From NCBI RefSeq assembly GCF_049257235.1, contig NZ_JBMMUF010000003.1, positions 124,001-188,000 of the forward strand: DNA of 64,000 nucleotides. Direction: 5' to 3'. The notes below the pieces were generated by a model, which searched no databases, was not told the DNA's origin, and was given only the letters and a program-made list of their open reading frames with translations. This DNA comes from Pseudoalteromonas sp049257235. GTDB taxonomy: Bacteria; Pseudomonadota; Gammaproteobacteria; Enterobacterales; Alteromonadaceae. The position numbers and the translations under genes were made by a program. Positions 8,235-15,910 of the stretch are shown one piece after another; the stretch's first letter is position 1; each line of letters begins with the position of its first letter.

Positions 8235-8428
8235 GCCTATTTTTCAGCTCAAACTCCAGCGCAACAGCTATGGCTGCAAGCGCAAGCGGCGCGCCGCACA
8301 ATAATCAAAGCACTAACCTCAGTAAAATTAGGCTCGATACGTTTATCGGAATAGGCAGTTGAAGATCTTACTTTATAAGGAAAGAGAGAAGCCTCTAATT
8401 CTGTAACTGTTGACTCAGTATCATGCAT
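8203..8428 (-). pseudogene. Small membrane-protein gene, probably frameshifted
   Basis: An ATG at 8428 opens a 59-codon frame (to 8249) whose first 43 residues look like ordinary protein (MHDTESTVTELEASLFPYKV...). It ends in an odd Cys/Arg/His-rich tail. In the next frame over the tail, the DNA reads CGAPLALAAIAVALEFELKN followed by a basic end and a stop at 8203: a plausible membrane helix with a positive inside tail. A single-base indel near 8290-8305 would join the two parts into a protein of about 75 residues. The joined gene would run through the reverse complement of the CsrB terminator. No family is recognised. It sits 20-30 bases after an attC-like core, where a cassette gene would start. 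Confidence 0.35.
8206..8234 (+). terminator. Intrinsic terminator of the CsrB RNA
   Basis: An eight-pair GC-rich stem (8206-8213 with 8219-8226), loop TTTTA, is followed by TATTTTTTT. It fixes the 3' end of the RNA. Confidence 0.9.
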
Positions 8429-8449
8429 TGTACTTTCTTAGTAACGCTC

Positions 8450-8528
8450 GCATAACTGGCGAAATGTACTTGGCTAAAATTAGCGACGAAGGTGCTCAAA
8501 CCAAGCGTCTTGCGTCCTATTTAGTAAC
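8450..8528 (-). repeat. attC-like site 1
   Basis: On the minus strand, after the DUF3885-like gene, the segment contains a stem TTGG...CCAA around TTCGTCGCTAATTTTAG and ends with the core-like GTTATGC (8456-8450). It shares the pattern TTCG-N3-5-AATTTTAGCC...TCGCC with site 2. The partner core near the gene stop is degenerate. A direct TTAGTAAC repeat (8438-8445 and 8521-8528) also brackets it. Confidence 0.45.
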
Positions 8529-8530
8529 TT

Positions 8531-9130
8531 CTACGGATTACCAAACCATTGCTTCATGATGCCAATATCATATTGTAAAAGCCAACTATTAAACTGTTTG
8601 TAGATTCTAGAAAGCATGAATTTATTGCTACCCACCAGATCCATACCTCTATCATCATATGGATGTGCCAAAACGCCTAGCTCCAAATCAAATATGTAAA
8701 CGTCGAGCCAATAAGATGGGCTGATCCCTAGATCATTTGCCATTTTACCAAAGAGTAATTTATGGAGTTCGGTTTTAGCTATTTTGAAAAAAACGTAGTT
8801 TCGATGCCACTCCTCATCTTCGTCCCATTCACTGTATATGTACCTTATTTTTGGGAACTTGATTCCTAACTGTTTTAATTCACGAAACTGAGACAACTTT
8901 GATAGAAGAGAATCTCCAGCAAATGAGATACAGATTGAAAGTTCATTGTTCTTTTCGAATACAGTTTCGATAATTTCAGTACAACGCTCTAGAGCGGTTG
9001 TGAACATCGAAATATGAGAGTCATGCTTTGCAGCTTCCGACAACTCAAATCTTAAACAGTTTTCGTTGCTATAGAAAATCGCATGTTGGAAGGAATTCTT
9101 TCCAAATTTTTCGAATGCTTGCTGGATCAT
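8531..9130 (-). CDS. DUF3885-like protein
   Basis: A frame is open from 9154, but the ATG at 9130 has a GGAG ribosome site nine bases upstream, giving a 199-residue soluble protein starting MIQQAFEKFGKNSFQH. The C-terminal stretch HPYDDRGMDLVGSNKFML and the ending with LYKQF/NSWLLQYD-type residues resemble DUF3885 proteins, whose function is unknown. No signal peptide or membrane segment is visible. It lies between two attC-like sites and is AT-rich. It could be an immunity or polymorphic-toxin-associated protein like some DUF3885 members, but nothing here proves that. Confidence 0.7.
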   Translation of the reverse strand: MIQQAFEKFGKNSFQHAIFYSNENCLRFELSEAAKHDSHISMFTTALERCTEIIETVFEKNNELSICISFAGDSLLSKLSQFRELKQLGIKFPKIRYIYSEWDEDEEWHRNYVFFKIAKTELHKLLFGKMANDLGISPSYWLDVYIFDLELGVLAHPYDDRGMDLVGSNKFMLSRIYKQFNSWLLQYDIGIMKQWFGNP

Positions 9131-9151
9131 CCTTGAGCTCTCCAATACCCA

Positions 9152-9247
9152 CATAAGGGACGGCGATGCGTGGGCTAAAATTGGAGCGAAGCGACAGAAC
9201 CCACGTATTACTGCCTCAGCGAAGCTGGCTTAATGTGTTTGTTATAC
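9152..9247 (-). repeat. attC-like site 2
   Basis: The minus strand starts GTATAACAAACAC (9247 down), overlapping the stop of the lipoprotein gene. That opening resembles Vibrio cholerae repeats. It then has a stem CGTGGG...CCCACG around TTCGCTCCAATTTTAG, and ends with a degenerate core CCTTATG (9158-9152) about 20 bases before the next gene's start. Confidence 0.5.
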
Positions 9248-9643
9248 CTGTGTTTGCAACACCTTGGAACCACTCTTTATAAATGAGCTCGAATTACGGT
9301 TAACACAAGAATTTGAAAAAACACTGAAATCATAATGTGTTCTAGAAACCTCGTAGTACGATTGAACAGAAGCATTTTCAACGAAGACTAATAGAGTAAC
9401 GCCATCGTTTACCCACACTGACGTCAATGATTCTAATTGCCATTCAAAACCTAGCAACTCTTCGGCAGCCTCATCAGTCGAATAAGGGCCGAGGAAACAA
9501 ACTTTTTCCCAACTTCCGTCAACGTACTCGACTAGTTTTAACGGCTCTTTAGCGTAATCAAAATCTAAGCGCGGTGCCTCTGATTCACTGAAGGAGCACC
9601 CGTTCAACCCCAGAATTAAAACCGCCAAATAAAAATATTTCAT
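9242..9643 (-). CDS. Hypothetical lipoprotein (cassette gene)
   Basis: From the ATG at 9643 the product has 133 residues. It begins MKYFYLAVLILGLNGC, a lipoprotein signal with the lipid-modified Cys at position 16 (lipobox LNGC) followed by SFSES. The longer reading from 9664 would place extra residues before the signal and overlap the attC-like core, so the internal ATG is preferred. The mature part is rich in acidic and aromatic residues and ends with two Cys-free strands and a Ser/Lys tail. No family is recognised. Being followed by Ser at +2, it probably goes to the outer membrane. Confidence 0.7.
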   Translation of the reverse strand: MKYFYLAVLILGLNGCSFSESEAPRLDFDYAKEPLKLVEYVDGSWEKVCFLGPYSTDEAAEELLGFEWQLESLTSVWVNDGVTLLVFVENASVQSYYEVSRTHYDFSVFSNSCVNRNSSSFIKSGSKVLQTQV

Positions 9644-9649
9644 AAGAAG

Positions 9650-9724
9650 GTATAACGCCGCCATAATCGGCGCGAGGAACGAGTGTCCGGCGACGAAGGA
9701 GTAAAATTCATGACCTTGTTATGC
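9650..9724 (-). repeat. attC-like site 3
   Basis: On the minus strand GCATAAC (9724-9718) overlaps the stop of the YcxB-like gene and GTTATAC (9656-9650) lies seven bases before the lipoprotein start. The two cores pair at six of seven positions. An internal hairpin GCGCCGATTATGGCGGC precedes the 3' core. Length 75 bases fits attC. Confidence 0.55.
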
Positions 9725-10237
9725 ATACTTCTTAATCAAACCTTTGAACTCTATTGCTTCATTTTCATTCTTAAACGCAGAATTTGGAATGATAATCGCG
9801 TACATGTTATCTATGAACAAATAGTAATCTCCATCATTAACACTTATCGATTCAACAACCTTCCAACTAAAAAAAGAAGTAGCGCAGTCTTTTGATGCGT
9901 GTAGTCCATCTTCTTTCAACTCTACTGTACTCTCTGAAAGCAAAAAGCCATCCTCTTTGGGCAATGCATGCTTTTGAATTTTTAGCATCTCGTAAAAGTA
10001 AACACCAACGCCCACTAATATTGGCAATAAAACAACTACAGCTGTCGCAATATCAAAATCAAATCCCTTTGTACCAAGGGCTAGGAAAATAAACATGAAA
10101 ACAATTGCCATTAATAACCAGATAGCAAAACTAGCTAAAAAAGACTTTTTTTCACTTTTGTTTCCTGAAGCTCGCTTTAACGCAAACTTGGTAAATTTCT
10201 TATACTCATCTTTTTGAATTCGAAAAGTAATCAACAT
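9719..10237 (-). CDS. YcxB-like membrane protein (cassette gene)
   Basis: The ATG at 10237 is preferred over the longer frame from 10306 because a GAGGGAG ribosome site lies nine bases upstream. The product has 172 residues: an N-terminal cytoplasmic part with many Lys, two hydrophobic segments (about residues 40-62 and 66-85), then a C-terminal beta-rich domain with YYLFIDNMYAIIIPNSAF and a final FKGLIKKY. This layout and the ending match the YcxB-like family, whose role is unknown. It is the first gene of the cassette-like group. A GTTATAC core lies just upstream at 10266-10260. Confidence 0.7.
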   Translation of the reverse strand: MLITFRIQKDEYKKFTKFALKRASGNKSEKKSFLASFAIWLLMAIVFMFIFLALGTKGFDFDIATAVVVLLPILVGVGVYFYEMLKIQKHALPKEDGFLLSESTVELKEDGLHASKDCATSFFSWKVVESISVNDGDYYLFIDNMYAIIIPNSAFKNENEAIEFKGLIKKYA

Positions 10238-10259
10238 CCTGTAATGCTCCCTCAAGTAT

Positions 10260-10266
10260 GTATAAC
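10260..10266 (-). repeat. Isolated attC-like core before the YcxB-like gene
   Basis: GTTATAC on the minus strand lies 22 bases before the start of the YcxB-like gene, the same arrangement as in front of the lipoprotein gene. Upstream of it no clear partner core is visible, so the outer edge of the cluster is uncertain. Confidence 0.35.
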
Positions 10267-10330
10267 ATTTTAGCAGTGCGCATACGAGTTTCCAAAATCT
10301 ATCCATTAAAACACCAAGATCAGATATGAT

Positions 10331-10378
10331 CTACTCCAATTTAAGGAAATACCCTAGCATTTCTTTAAATTGGAGTAG
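10331..10378. repeat. Long inverted repeat, 20-base arms
   Basis: The arm 10331-10350 is the reverse complement of 10359-10378 with a single G-T type mismatch, leaving an eight-base loop. Neither side is followed by a run of T, so it does not look like a standard terminator. It marks the edge between the cassette-like island and the cpxP-like gene. Confidence 0.8.
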
Positions 10379-10447
10379 TTGGTTTGCCAAAGGTAATCAG
10401 ACTACTAGGCTTGTTCACCCTCCTTGGCGGCAAAGCCTGACTGAGCG

Positions 10448-10891
10448 TTATCTTTCACCGCGCTTGCTCGCACGGCGTTGCTCATGGTTTTCCTTCATTT
10501 GAGCAAACTTCTCCTGCTGCTCTTCAGTGAGAATATTCCAGATTTGATGTTGCATCTTCACGCGTGCAACCTGATGTTGCAAACGCTCCTCTTGCTTTGA
10601 AGCTAGGAGTTCTTTAACGGCTTGTTCATCAAACTCTGCACTAGTGCGCACCAATGAATCCATACTGGCTTTCATTTCTCTGCGCCCACCTCGGTTCAAT
10701 TCGCTTTTATGTTGCTCTCTTAGCGCTTTGATTTGTGCTTGCTGTTGTTCGCTTAAATCTAGCGCGCGCATCATACGTTCAGCGAACATGCCGCGCTGTT
10801 TATGCCCTTCGCCGTGGTGACCTGCCCAAGCAGCTGCCGAGCTTACGCTTACTGTTAATAATCCTGCAATTAGTAAGGCTTTAATATTCAT
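10448..10891 (-). CDS. cpxP: CpxP/Spy-family periplasmic protein
   Basis: The 147-residue protein has a signal peptide (MNIKALLIAGLLTVSVSSAAAWA). The helical mature part carries two LTxxQ-type motifs, LSEQQQAQIKAL near residue 46 and LTEEQQEKF near residue 121, typical of CpxP and Spy. These proteins act in the periplasm as chaperones, and CpxP also dampens the CpxA sensor. The gene is divergent from cpxRA, exactly as in E. coli, with a CpxR-type box in between. The His/Gly/Arg-rich start of the mature part (GHHGEGHKQR) could bind metal. Spy is the alternative name; context favours CpxP. Confidence 0.85.
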   Translation of the reverse strand: MNIKALLIAGLLTVSVSSAAAWAGHHGEGHKQRGMFAERMMRALDLSEQQQAQIKALREQHKSELNRGGRREMKASMDSLVRTSAEFDEQAVKELLASKQEERLQHQVARVKMQHQIWNILTEEQQEKFAQMKENHEQRRASKRGER

Positions 10892-10974
10892 ACTCTTCTC
10901 CTAATTTTCCGTGGTTGGGAACTCTATTTGCAGACAAGTTTAGCGCTGGCAATGCAAAGCAACGTCAGGGCAGT

Positions 10975-10990
10975 GTAAAGGTTGTGTAAA
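10975..10990. promoter_or_regulatory. CpxR box between cpxP and cpxRA
   Basis: Two GTAAA half-sites (10975-10979 and 10986-10990) are spaced by six bases. The established CpxR site is GTAAA-N5-GTAAA with tolerance in spacing. Its position fits autoregulation of cpxRA and control of cpxP. Confidence 0.6.
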
Positions 10991-11069
10991 GATGTCGCCG
11001 CCGGCGTGTGCGATCAGGTAGTATTAAACTATCAAAGCATTTAAGCAACGCATTGAAGTGAAAACGCAA

Positions 11070-11756
11070 ATGAGAATTCTCTTAGTCGATGATGACATCG
11101 AGTTGGCCAATATGTTGAGCGACTATATCCAAAGCCAAGACTTTGAGGTGCACTGTGCGCACGACGGTGAACAGGGTCTTGAGCAAGCCCTAAATGGTCA
11201 ATTTGATCTGGTGTTGCTGGATGTCATGTTGCCTAAAATCGACGGCTTTGAAGTGCTCAAACAACTGCGCACTCACTCTGTGGTCCCGGTCATTATGCTC
11301 ACTGCAAAAGGCGATGATTTTGACCGCATTTTCGGTCTTGAACTCGGTGCTGACGACTATATTCCCAAGCCATTTAACCATCGCGAGCTTATCGCGCGCA
11401 TTAAAGCCATCACCCGACGCATTGAACACATCAATAATAGCCAACCGCGAGCTGAGCTCGATTTTTCAGGGCTTTGTATTCAAATGCACAGTCGCTGCGC
11501 CACAGCAAATGGCCAACCACTGCATTTAACGGGGACTGAGTTTGCTATTTTGCATCTACTTATGAGCGAGCCGGGCGCCATTATTAGTAAAGAACAGATC
11601 AGTGAGCAGGTGTTAGGACGACGACTTGCCCCCTTTGATCGCTCAATTGATATGCATGTCAGTAATTTACGTAAGAAAGTAAGCGAGCATATAGAACAAG
11701 AACGTGTACGTACGGTGCGTGGCGCAGGTTATGTATTAGTCGGAGATAGCCACTAA
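11070..11756 (+). CDS. cpxR: Response regulator CpxR
   Basis: The protein has 228 residues from the ATG at 11070; a GTG at 11058 would add four. It begins MRILLVDDD, the acidic pocket of a receiver domain; the phosphoacceptor Asp lies in LLLDVMLPK (about residue 51) and the conserved Lys in YIPKPFN. The C-terminal half is an OmpR-type winged helix ending in VRTVRGAGYVL. It responds to envelope stress relayed by CpxA. The next gene's ATG follows its stop directly. OmpR-family paralogs are the alternative, but the divergent cpxP-like gene and the kinase support CpxR. Confidence 0.9.
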   Translation: MRILLVDDDIELANMLSDYIQSQDFEVHCAHDGEQGLEQALNGQFDLVLLDVMLPKIDGFEVLKQLRTHSVVPVIMLTAKGDDFDRIFGLELGADDYIPKPFNHRELIARIKAITRRIEHINNSQPRAELDFSGLCIQMHSRCATANGQPLHLTGTEFAILHLLMSEPGAIISKEQISEQVLGRRLAPFDRSIDMHVSNLRKKVSEHIEQERVRTVRGAGYVLVGDSH

Positions 11757-13124
11757 ATGCAGATGTTCAACAAACTCTACGTAAAGATTTTCCTGTGGTT
11801 TTGGCTAACATTGGCAGCCACCATGGGGTCGTTGGCAATGTTGACCTCAGTGAACTTCAGCGATATCAGCTATGAGCCGCTGCGCAAAGAAGACGCTCAT
11901 AGCTTAAAGCGCATCGCCCACAGCTTAGAGCGCTCGGCCAAAAGAGAGACTCTAAGCGTGCAGCAGCTTATCGACAGACCGCGTCTTAAAACGCGTCGAC
12001 AGCTGTATGTGTATTCACCGGAACTCGGCGAGGGCTATCGCAATTTCACTAGTGTCGATGAAAACGAGTTGAGCTTATTGAGCTTTCGTCTCGATATGCC
12101 GCCACAATTCATTTATCACCAGAACTTTCAAGCTTTTGGTCCTGAGCTTATCACTTTGCCTGAGGGCCAATATCAATTATTTGAAATAAGACGAGGCGGA
12201 ACATTACCTTTTATGTTTCGCCTAAGGTTTGTGCCTAGCTGGGTCAAAGTCGCCGTTGCGATTGGTGCTTCGTTATTGCTGAGTTTTATATTTACGCGCA
12301 CATTGATTGGCCCAATCAAATCTCTGCGCAGCAGCACCAATGCCATAGCAGAGGGCAATTTAACCGCTCGCGTTGGGCCATCGTACACCCGTAATGACGA
12401 ACTAGGAGCGCTGGCAAAAGACTTTAATGTGATGGCACAACGCCTAGAAACGCTGGTGACTAGCCAGCGCTCTTTACTGGGCGATATATCCCACGAGCTT
12501 CGCTCTCCACTTACTCGCCTCTCTCTTGCCTGCGCAATGGCACAAGAACAAGAGCATGACCGCGTCGGCGAGCACCTTGCGCGCATTGACAAAGAAGCGC
12601 AAATATTAGACGCGATGATCGCACGTATATTAATGCTCTCTCGATTAGAAAATCGCCAGCAAAAGCTTGCTACAGAGGCTATCTCCGTCGATACACTTCT
12701 CACTCCCGTGTTTGAAAACGCGGTTTTTGAAGCGCAATCACAGCAAAAGACGCTGCACATTCCACATATTGATGCGCATAAAGTGATGAATATAGACCCA
12801 CAACTTATCGCCAGCGCCATAGAGAACCTACTGCGTAACGCTATCAAATACGCGCGTAGTCACATTAAGGTTTCCTTAACTGTGAGCTCTCAGTTATTTG
12901 AGTTGACCATCCATGACGATGGCCCTGGCGTGCCTGAGCAAGAACTCGCCCACATCACAGAGCCTTTTTATCGTGTAGGCAGTGCGCGAGAGCGCCAAGG
13001 GGGTGGTACAGGCTTAGGACTGGCCATTGCCGATAAGGCAATTGCGGCGCACAAAGGGGTACTTTTATTGCAAAATCACCCACAAGGTGGTTTAGTAGCG
13101 AGAATTCAAATACCTACGAACTAA
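11757..13124 (+). CDS. cpxA: Sensor histidine kinase CpxA
   Basis: The 455-residue inner-membrane kinase has a first membrane helix at about 10-30, a periplasmic sensor of roughly 130 residues and a second helix near 165-185. A HAMP domain follows, then the phosphoacceptor H-box GDISHELRSPLTRL. The ATP domain carries NLLRNAIKYA, DDGPGVP and GGGTGLGLAI. It phosphorylates CpxR in response to misfolded envelope proteins. It starts immediately after the cpxR stop and is followed after six bases by pldB, suggesting one transcript. Confidence 0.9.
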   Translation: MQMFNKLYVKIFLWFWLTLAATMGSLAMLTSVNFSDISYEPLRKEDAHSLKRIAHSLERSAKRETLSVQQLIDRPRLKTRRQLYVYSPELGEGYRNFTSVDENELSLLSFRLDMPPQFIYHQNFQAFGPELITLPEGQYQLFEIRRGGTLPFMFRLRFVPSWVKVAVAIGASLLLSFIFTRTLIGPIKSLRSSTNAIAEGNLTARVGPSYTRNDELGALAKDFNVMAQRLETLVTSQRSLLGDISHELRSPLTRLSLACAMAQEQEHDRVGEHLARIDKEAQILDAMIARILMLSRLENRQQKLATEAISVDTLLTPVFENAVFEAQSQQKTLHIPHIDAHKVMNIDPQLIASAIENLLRNAIKYARSHIKVSLTVSSQLFELTIHDDGPGVPEQELAHITEPFYRVGSARERQGGGTGLGLAIADKAIAAHKGVLLLQNHPQGGLVARIQIPTN

Positions 13125-13130
13125 TACTGA

Positions 13131-14072
13131 ATGTTTTACTCCAGCGAAGCTTTGCTCCATAAAAACGATGAGGCCATTGCGCAATTTTGGCACACTGAGA
13201 TGACCTCTGACTTTTTAGAAACAAAGCACGGTAAGCTTTTTTATGCCTATCACATACCTTACCAAGCTGACTTTGCCATTGTTATTAGTTCAGGTCGTAT
13301 CGAGGCGGCGCAGAAATACCAAGAGTTGTTGTGGGAGCTAGCACGTAACAACATCGCGGTGTTTATCGTTGACCATCAAGGGCAAGGGCGTTCATACCGC
13401 CATTTAGACGACGCTCACCGCGGCTATGTTGGTCATTTTGATGACTACAAAGCTGATTTACATCAGTTTATTACGCAGGTAGTTAATCGTCATTGGCGCG
13501 CTAAGAAAGTGCTCTTAGGCCACTCTATGGGAGGCGCAATTGCACTGGATTATGTATGTACTCACCCTGAGCAGTTTGCAGGCGTCTTTTTAAGCGCACC
13601 GATGCTGGCCATTCACACGGGGTCCACCGCACCTTGGCTTGCCAAACTGTGGGCAAGTTCGGTGTGTACCTTCACGCAAGGTGATGCTTATGTACCCGGA
13701 CACGGCCCCTATAACGCAGTGCCTTTTGCTGAAAATGAGTTAACCTCCAGTGCCGAGCGTTATCGCCGCTTTCGTGCGCTGTATGCCCAGCAGCCGGAGC
13801 TTCAGCTTGGTGGCGTAACCTACAAATGGCTCAATGCGGCGTTCAAAGCCATTAAAAAGCTTAAGAAAAGTAAGTGCCCAATCCCACTATTTATCGCCGC
13901 GGCGCAAAACGACACTGTGGTTGACACCGAACTATATAAAGACTTTGCTCATGCTCAACGCCAAGCCGTTTTAAAAACGTATCAAGGTGCTAAGCACGAG
14001 CTCTTGTGTGAACAAGATGCAATTAGGAAGGTGTTACTGCGTGACTTACTGAGTTTCGCCAAACACCTATAA
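13131..14072 (+). CDS. pldB: Lysophospholipase L2-like alpha/beta hydrolase
   Basis: The 313-residue protein is a serine hydrolase with the nucleophile elbow GHSMGG at 130-135 (Ser132), a candidate Asp in AAQNDTVVD and His in GAKHELL. The start of the fold reads VIVISSGRIEAAQKYQEL, matching PldB and monoacylglycerol lipases, and DHQGQGRSYR is a conserved PldB segment. The expected reaction is hydrolysis of lysophospholipids. No signal peptide is visible. It is six bases after cpxA, so envelope stress control is plausible. It overlaps the end of the convergent panP gene by six bases. Confidence 0.85.
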   Translation: MFYSSEALLHKNDEAIAQFWHTEMTSDFLETKHGKLFYAYHIPYQADFAIVISSGRIEAAQKYQELLWELARNNIAVFIVDHQGQGRSYRHLDDAHRGYVGHFDDYKADLHQFITQVVNRHWRAKKVLLGHSMGGAIALDYVCTHPEQFAGVFLSAPMLAIHTGSTAPWLAKLWASSVCTFTQGDAYVPGHGPYNAVPFAENELTSSAERYRRFRALYAQQPELQLGGVTYKWLNAAFKAIKKLKKSKCPIPLFIAAAQNDTVVDTELYKDFAHAQRQAVLKTYQGAKHELLCEQDAIRKVLLRDLLSFAKHL

Positions 14073-15692
14073 ATACTTCGACAAGTACTTCTTGTACATA
14101 GGATCTGAGAGCGCCAACTCACGCTGCTCTGCCATGATATCTTGCAGTATTTGCTTCGAAGTGAGTGGGTTTGCCAACACCACACGAAATACCACAGTAG
14201 GCTGATAACCATAAGCTTTAGGCGTCAGGCGGGTACGCGATACAAACGAGCGACCTGCTTCACGTTGGCGCTTTTGCATGCTAGCGGTAAAACGATTTAG
14301 CGCAGCGTAAATATCTAACTTGGTTTGCTCATCGGCCGTTTTCAACCGCTGTTGAATTGCCTTGGGGATAAAGCGATAAGTCAACAAGCACAGTTCAGGC
14401 TCAGAGACCAATTCAAAATCTTCATCGGCTTTGATGAGATCGGCAAAGTAACGCGCCTTTTCCAAGCTTTTATCAATCAGCATTTCATAGCCTTTGCGGC
14501 CAATGATCCGCAAACACGCATGCACCAGCATCGCCATGCCCGGGCGACTGCCCTCCAGCGTATGACTTCCTAAGTCTTTTGAACCTTTACGCAAAATATA
14601 TTCAGCATGATGTTCAATCGCGTCAGTCGCACTTGGGTCTTTGAACAGCACCACCCCAGCGCCCATAGGCACATACATTTGCTTATGCGCATCGATGGTG
14701 ATGGAGTCAGCTCGTTCTATACCCCTAAGCAGATGACGTGCATTGTGCGATAGCAAGGTAGCACCGCCCCATGCAGCATCAACGTGAAAGTGACAGTCAA
14801 TCTCCGCGGCTAAATCGGCCATGTCTTGAAGCGGGTCGATATTGCCCGTCTCCGTGGTCCCTGCCACACCCACAATCGCCATCACCTTGATACCCTGAGC
14901 TTGCAGCGCGAGCGCTTCTTTGCGCATGGCCTCAACGTCAACACGGTTATTTTCATCTGTCGGGATGGAGATAAAGTTGTCTCGGCCAATACCGAGTAAA
15001 TCAGCTGATTTACCTAATGAGTAGTGACCACGCTCAGACACCAGTACTGCCAAGCCTTTGTAGCCATAGTGGAACATAGCGGCAACAAGCCCTTGAGCGC
15101 CAATACCTTTAAAGTCCCCTTCAGGTTTCAATAGGCGGTTGCGGGCAATCCACAGCGCGGTGATATTAGCTACTGTGCCACCTGAGCAAAACGCCCCTAA
15201 AGATGTTTTGGCACTGTGCATCCACTTATCGTAAAACGCTTCATCTCGCTCATAAGCCATGTGATGCAACATACCAATAACTTGGCGCTCCAATGGCGTA
15301 AACGCTTTAGAGGTTTCAATTTTTACTAGGTTTTGGTTTAGCCCTACCATGAGTTTTGATAGCGGCAGGACGAAATGCGGCAACGCTGACGTCATGTGGC
15401 CAATAAAACTTGGGGCTGCGGTGTGCACAGAGTGTGCAACCAACTTTTCCATGATGTCTTGAGCATGAGCGCTAACAAACATAGGTTCTTCTGGGATCTG
15501 TGCAGACTCGAAGTCTCGCTCGATCTCATGCAACGGCTTTTCAACAGCCGCAATATTCTCATTTAGAAAGCCGGCCAGGTTACTGGATATTTCGGCTTCT
15601 ATTTTGCTGAGCGTTGAGTCCGGCGCTTCAGGCACCGTAAAGACGCGCATCAAACTCTGTTCTGATGCTACGGCAAAACGCTTATCACTCAT
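14067..15692 (-). CDS. panP: Pyridoxal-dependent aspartate 1-decarboxylase PanP
   Basis: The 541-residue enzyme is a group II PLP decarboxylase. The cofactor Lys is K337 in the motif ITIDAHKQMYVPMGAG. H303 and D305 in HFHVDAAWGG stack on and protonate the PLP ring, and GAFCSGGTVANITAL holds the phosphate region. Its length and the MYVPMGAG stretch match the PanP family, which makes beta-alanine from aspartate for coenzyme A in Vibrio and relatives lacking PanD. Glutamate decarboxylase-like activity is the alternative. It is a single gene facing pldB. Confidence 0.85.
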   Translation of the reverse strand: MSDKRFAVASEQSLMRVFTVPEAPDSTLSKIEAEISSNLAGFLNENIAAVEKPLHEIERDFESAQIPEEPMFVSAHAQDIMEKLVAHSVHTAAPSFIGHMTSALPHFVLPLSKLMVGLNQNLVKIETSKAFTPLERQVIGMLHHMAYERDEAFYDKWMHSAKTSLGAFCSGGTVANITALWIARNRLLKPEGDFKGIGAQGLVAAMFHYGYKGLAVLVSERGHYSLGKSADLLGIGRDNFISIPTDENNRVDVEAMRKEALALQAQGIKVMAIVGVAGTTETGNIDPLQDMADLAAEIDCHFHVDAAWGGATLLSHNARHLLRGIERADSITIDAHKQMYVPMGAGVVLFKDPSATDAIEHHAEYILRKGSKDLGSHTLEGSRPGMAMLVHACLRIIGRKGYEMLIDKSLEKARYFADLIKADEDFELVSEPELCLLTYRFIPKAIQQRLKTADEQTKLDIYAALNRFTASMQKRQREAGRSFVSRTRLTPKAYGYQPTVVFRVVLANPLTSKQILQDIMAEQRELALSDPMYKKYLSKYL

Positions 15693-15910
15693 GACGTACC
15701 TAATTGGGTTGGCTTGAATACAAAGAATGTGAACCCTTGCTCACATCAAATAATTGCTTCAGGCGGTTCAATTTACTAGCGCTCACTTTATAGCAATCCC
15801 CTTTGAAAGTCTTGCAGCTTTATAAAACGAGCATGAATTTTTACGACAATCGCACCACAAATGGCGACGTTGAGCCGATTTTAAGGGTGATGAGTCGACT
15901 CAATGCACTC

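Larger units (their letters stand above)
8450..10266 (-). mobile_element. Integron-like cassette cluster without integrase
   Basis: Three short genes of unknown function all lie on the minus strand. Each is separated from the next by a 75-95 base imperfect palindrome carrying GTTATRC / GYATAAC cores. These cores sit at or within a few bases of stop codons and just ahead of start codons, which is the geometry of integron cassettes. The sequence is visibly more AT-rich than the flanking csrB and cpx regions. No intI gene or attI site is in the window, so this would be a lone attC cluster (CALIN). The call depends on the fold of the sites. Confidence 0.5.

Noticed and set aside
12173..12847. 224-codon minus-strand frame inside cpxA
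   Set aside because: It lies fully antisense to the HAMP, H-box and ATP-domain part of a clear histidine kinase; its Cys/Ser/Arg-rich translation is typical of a shadow frame.
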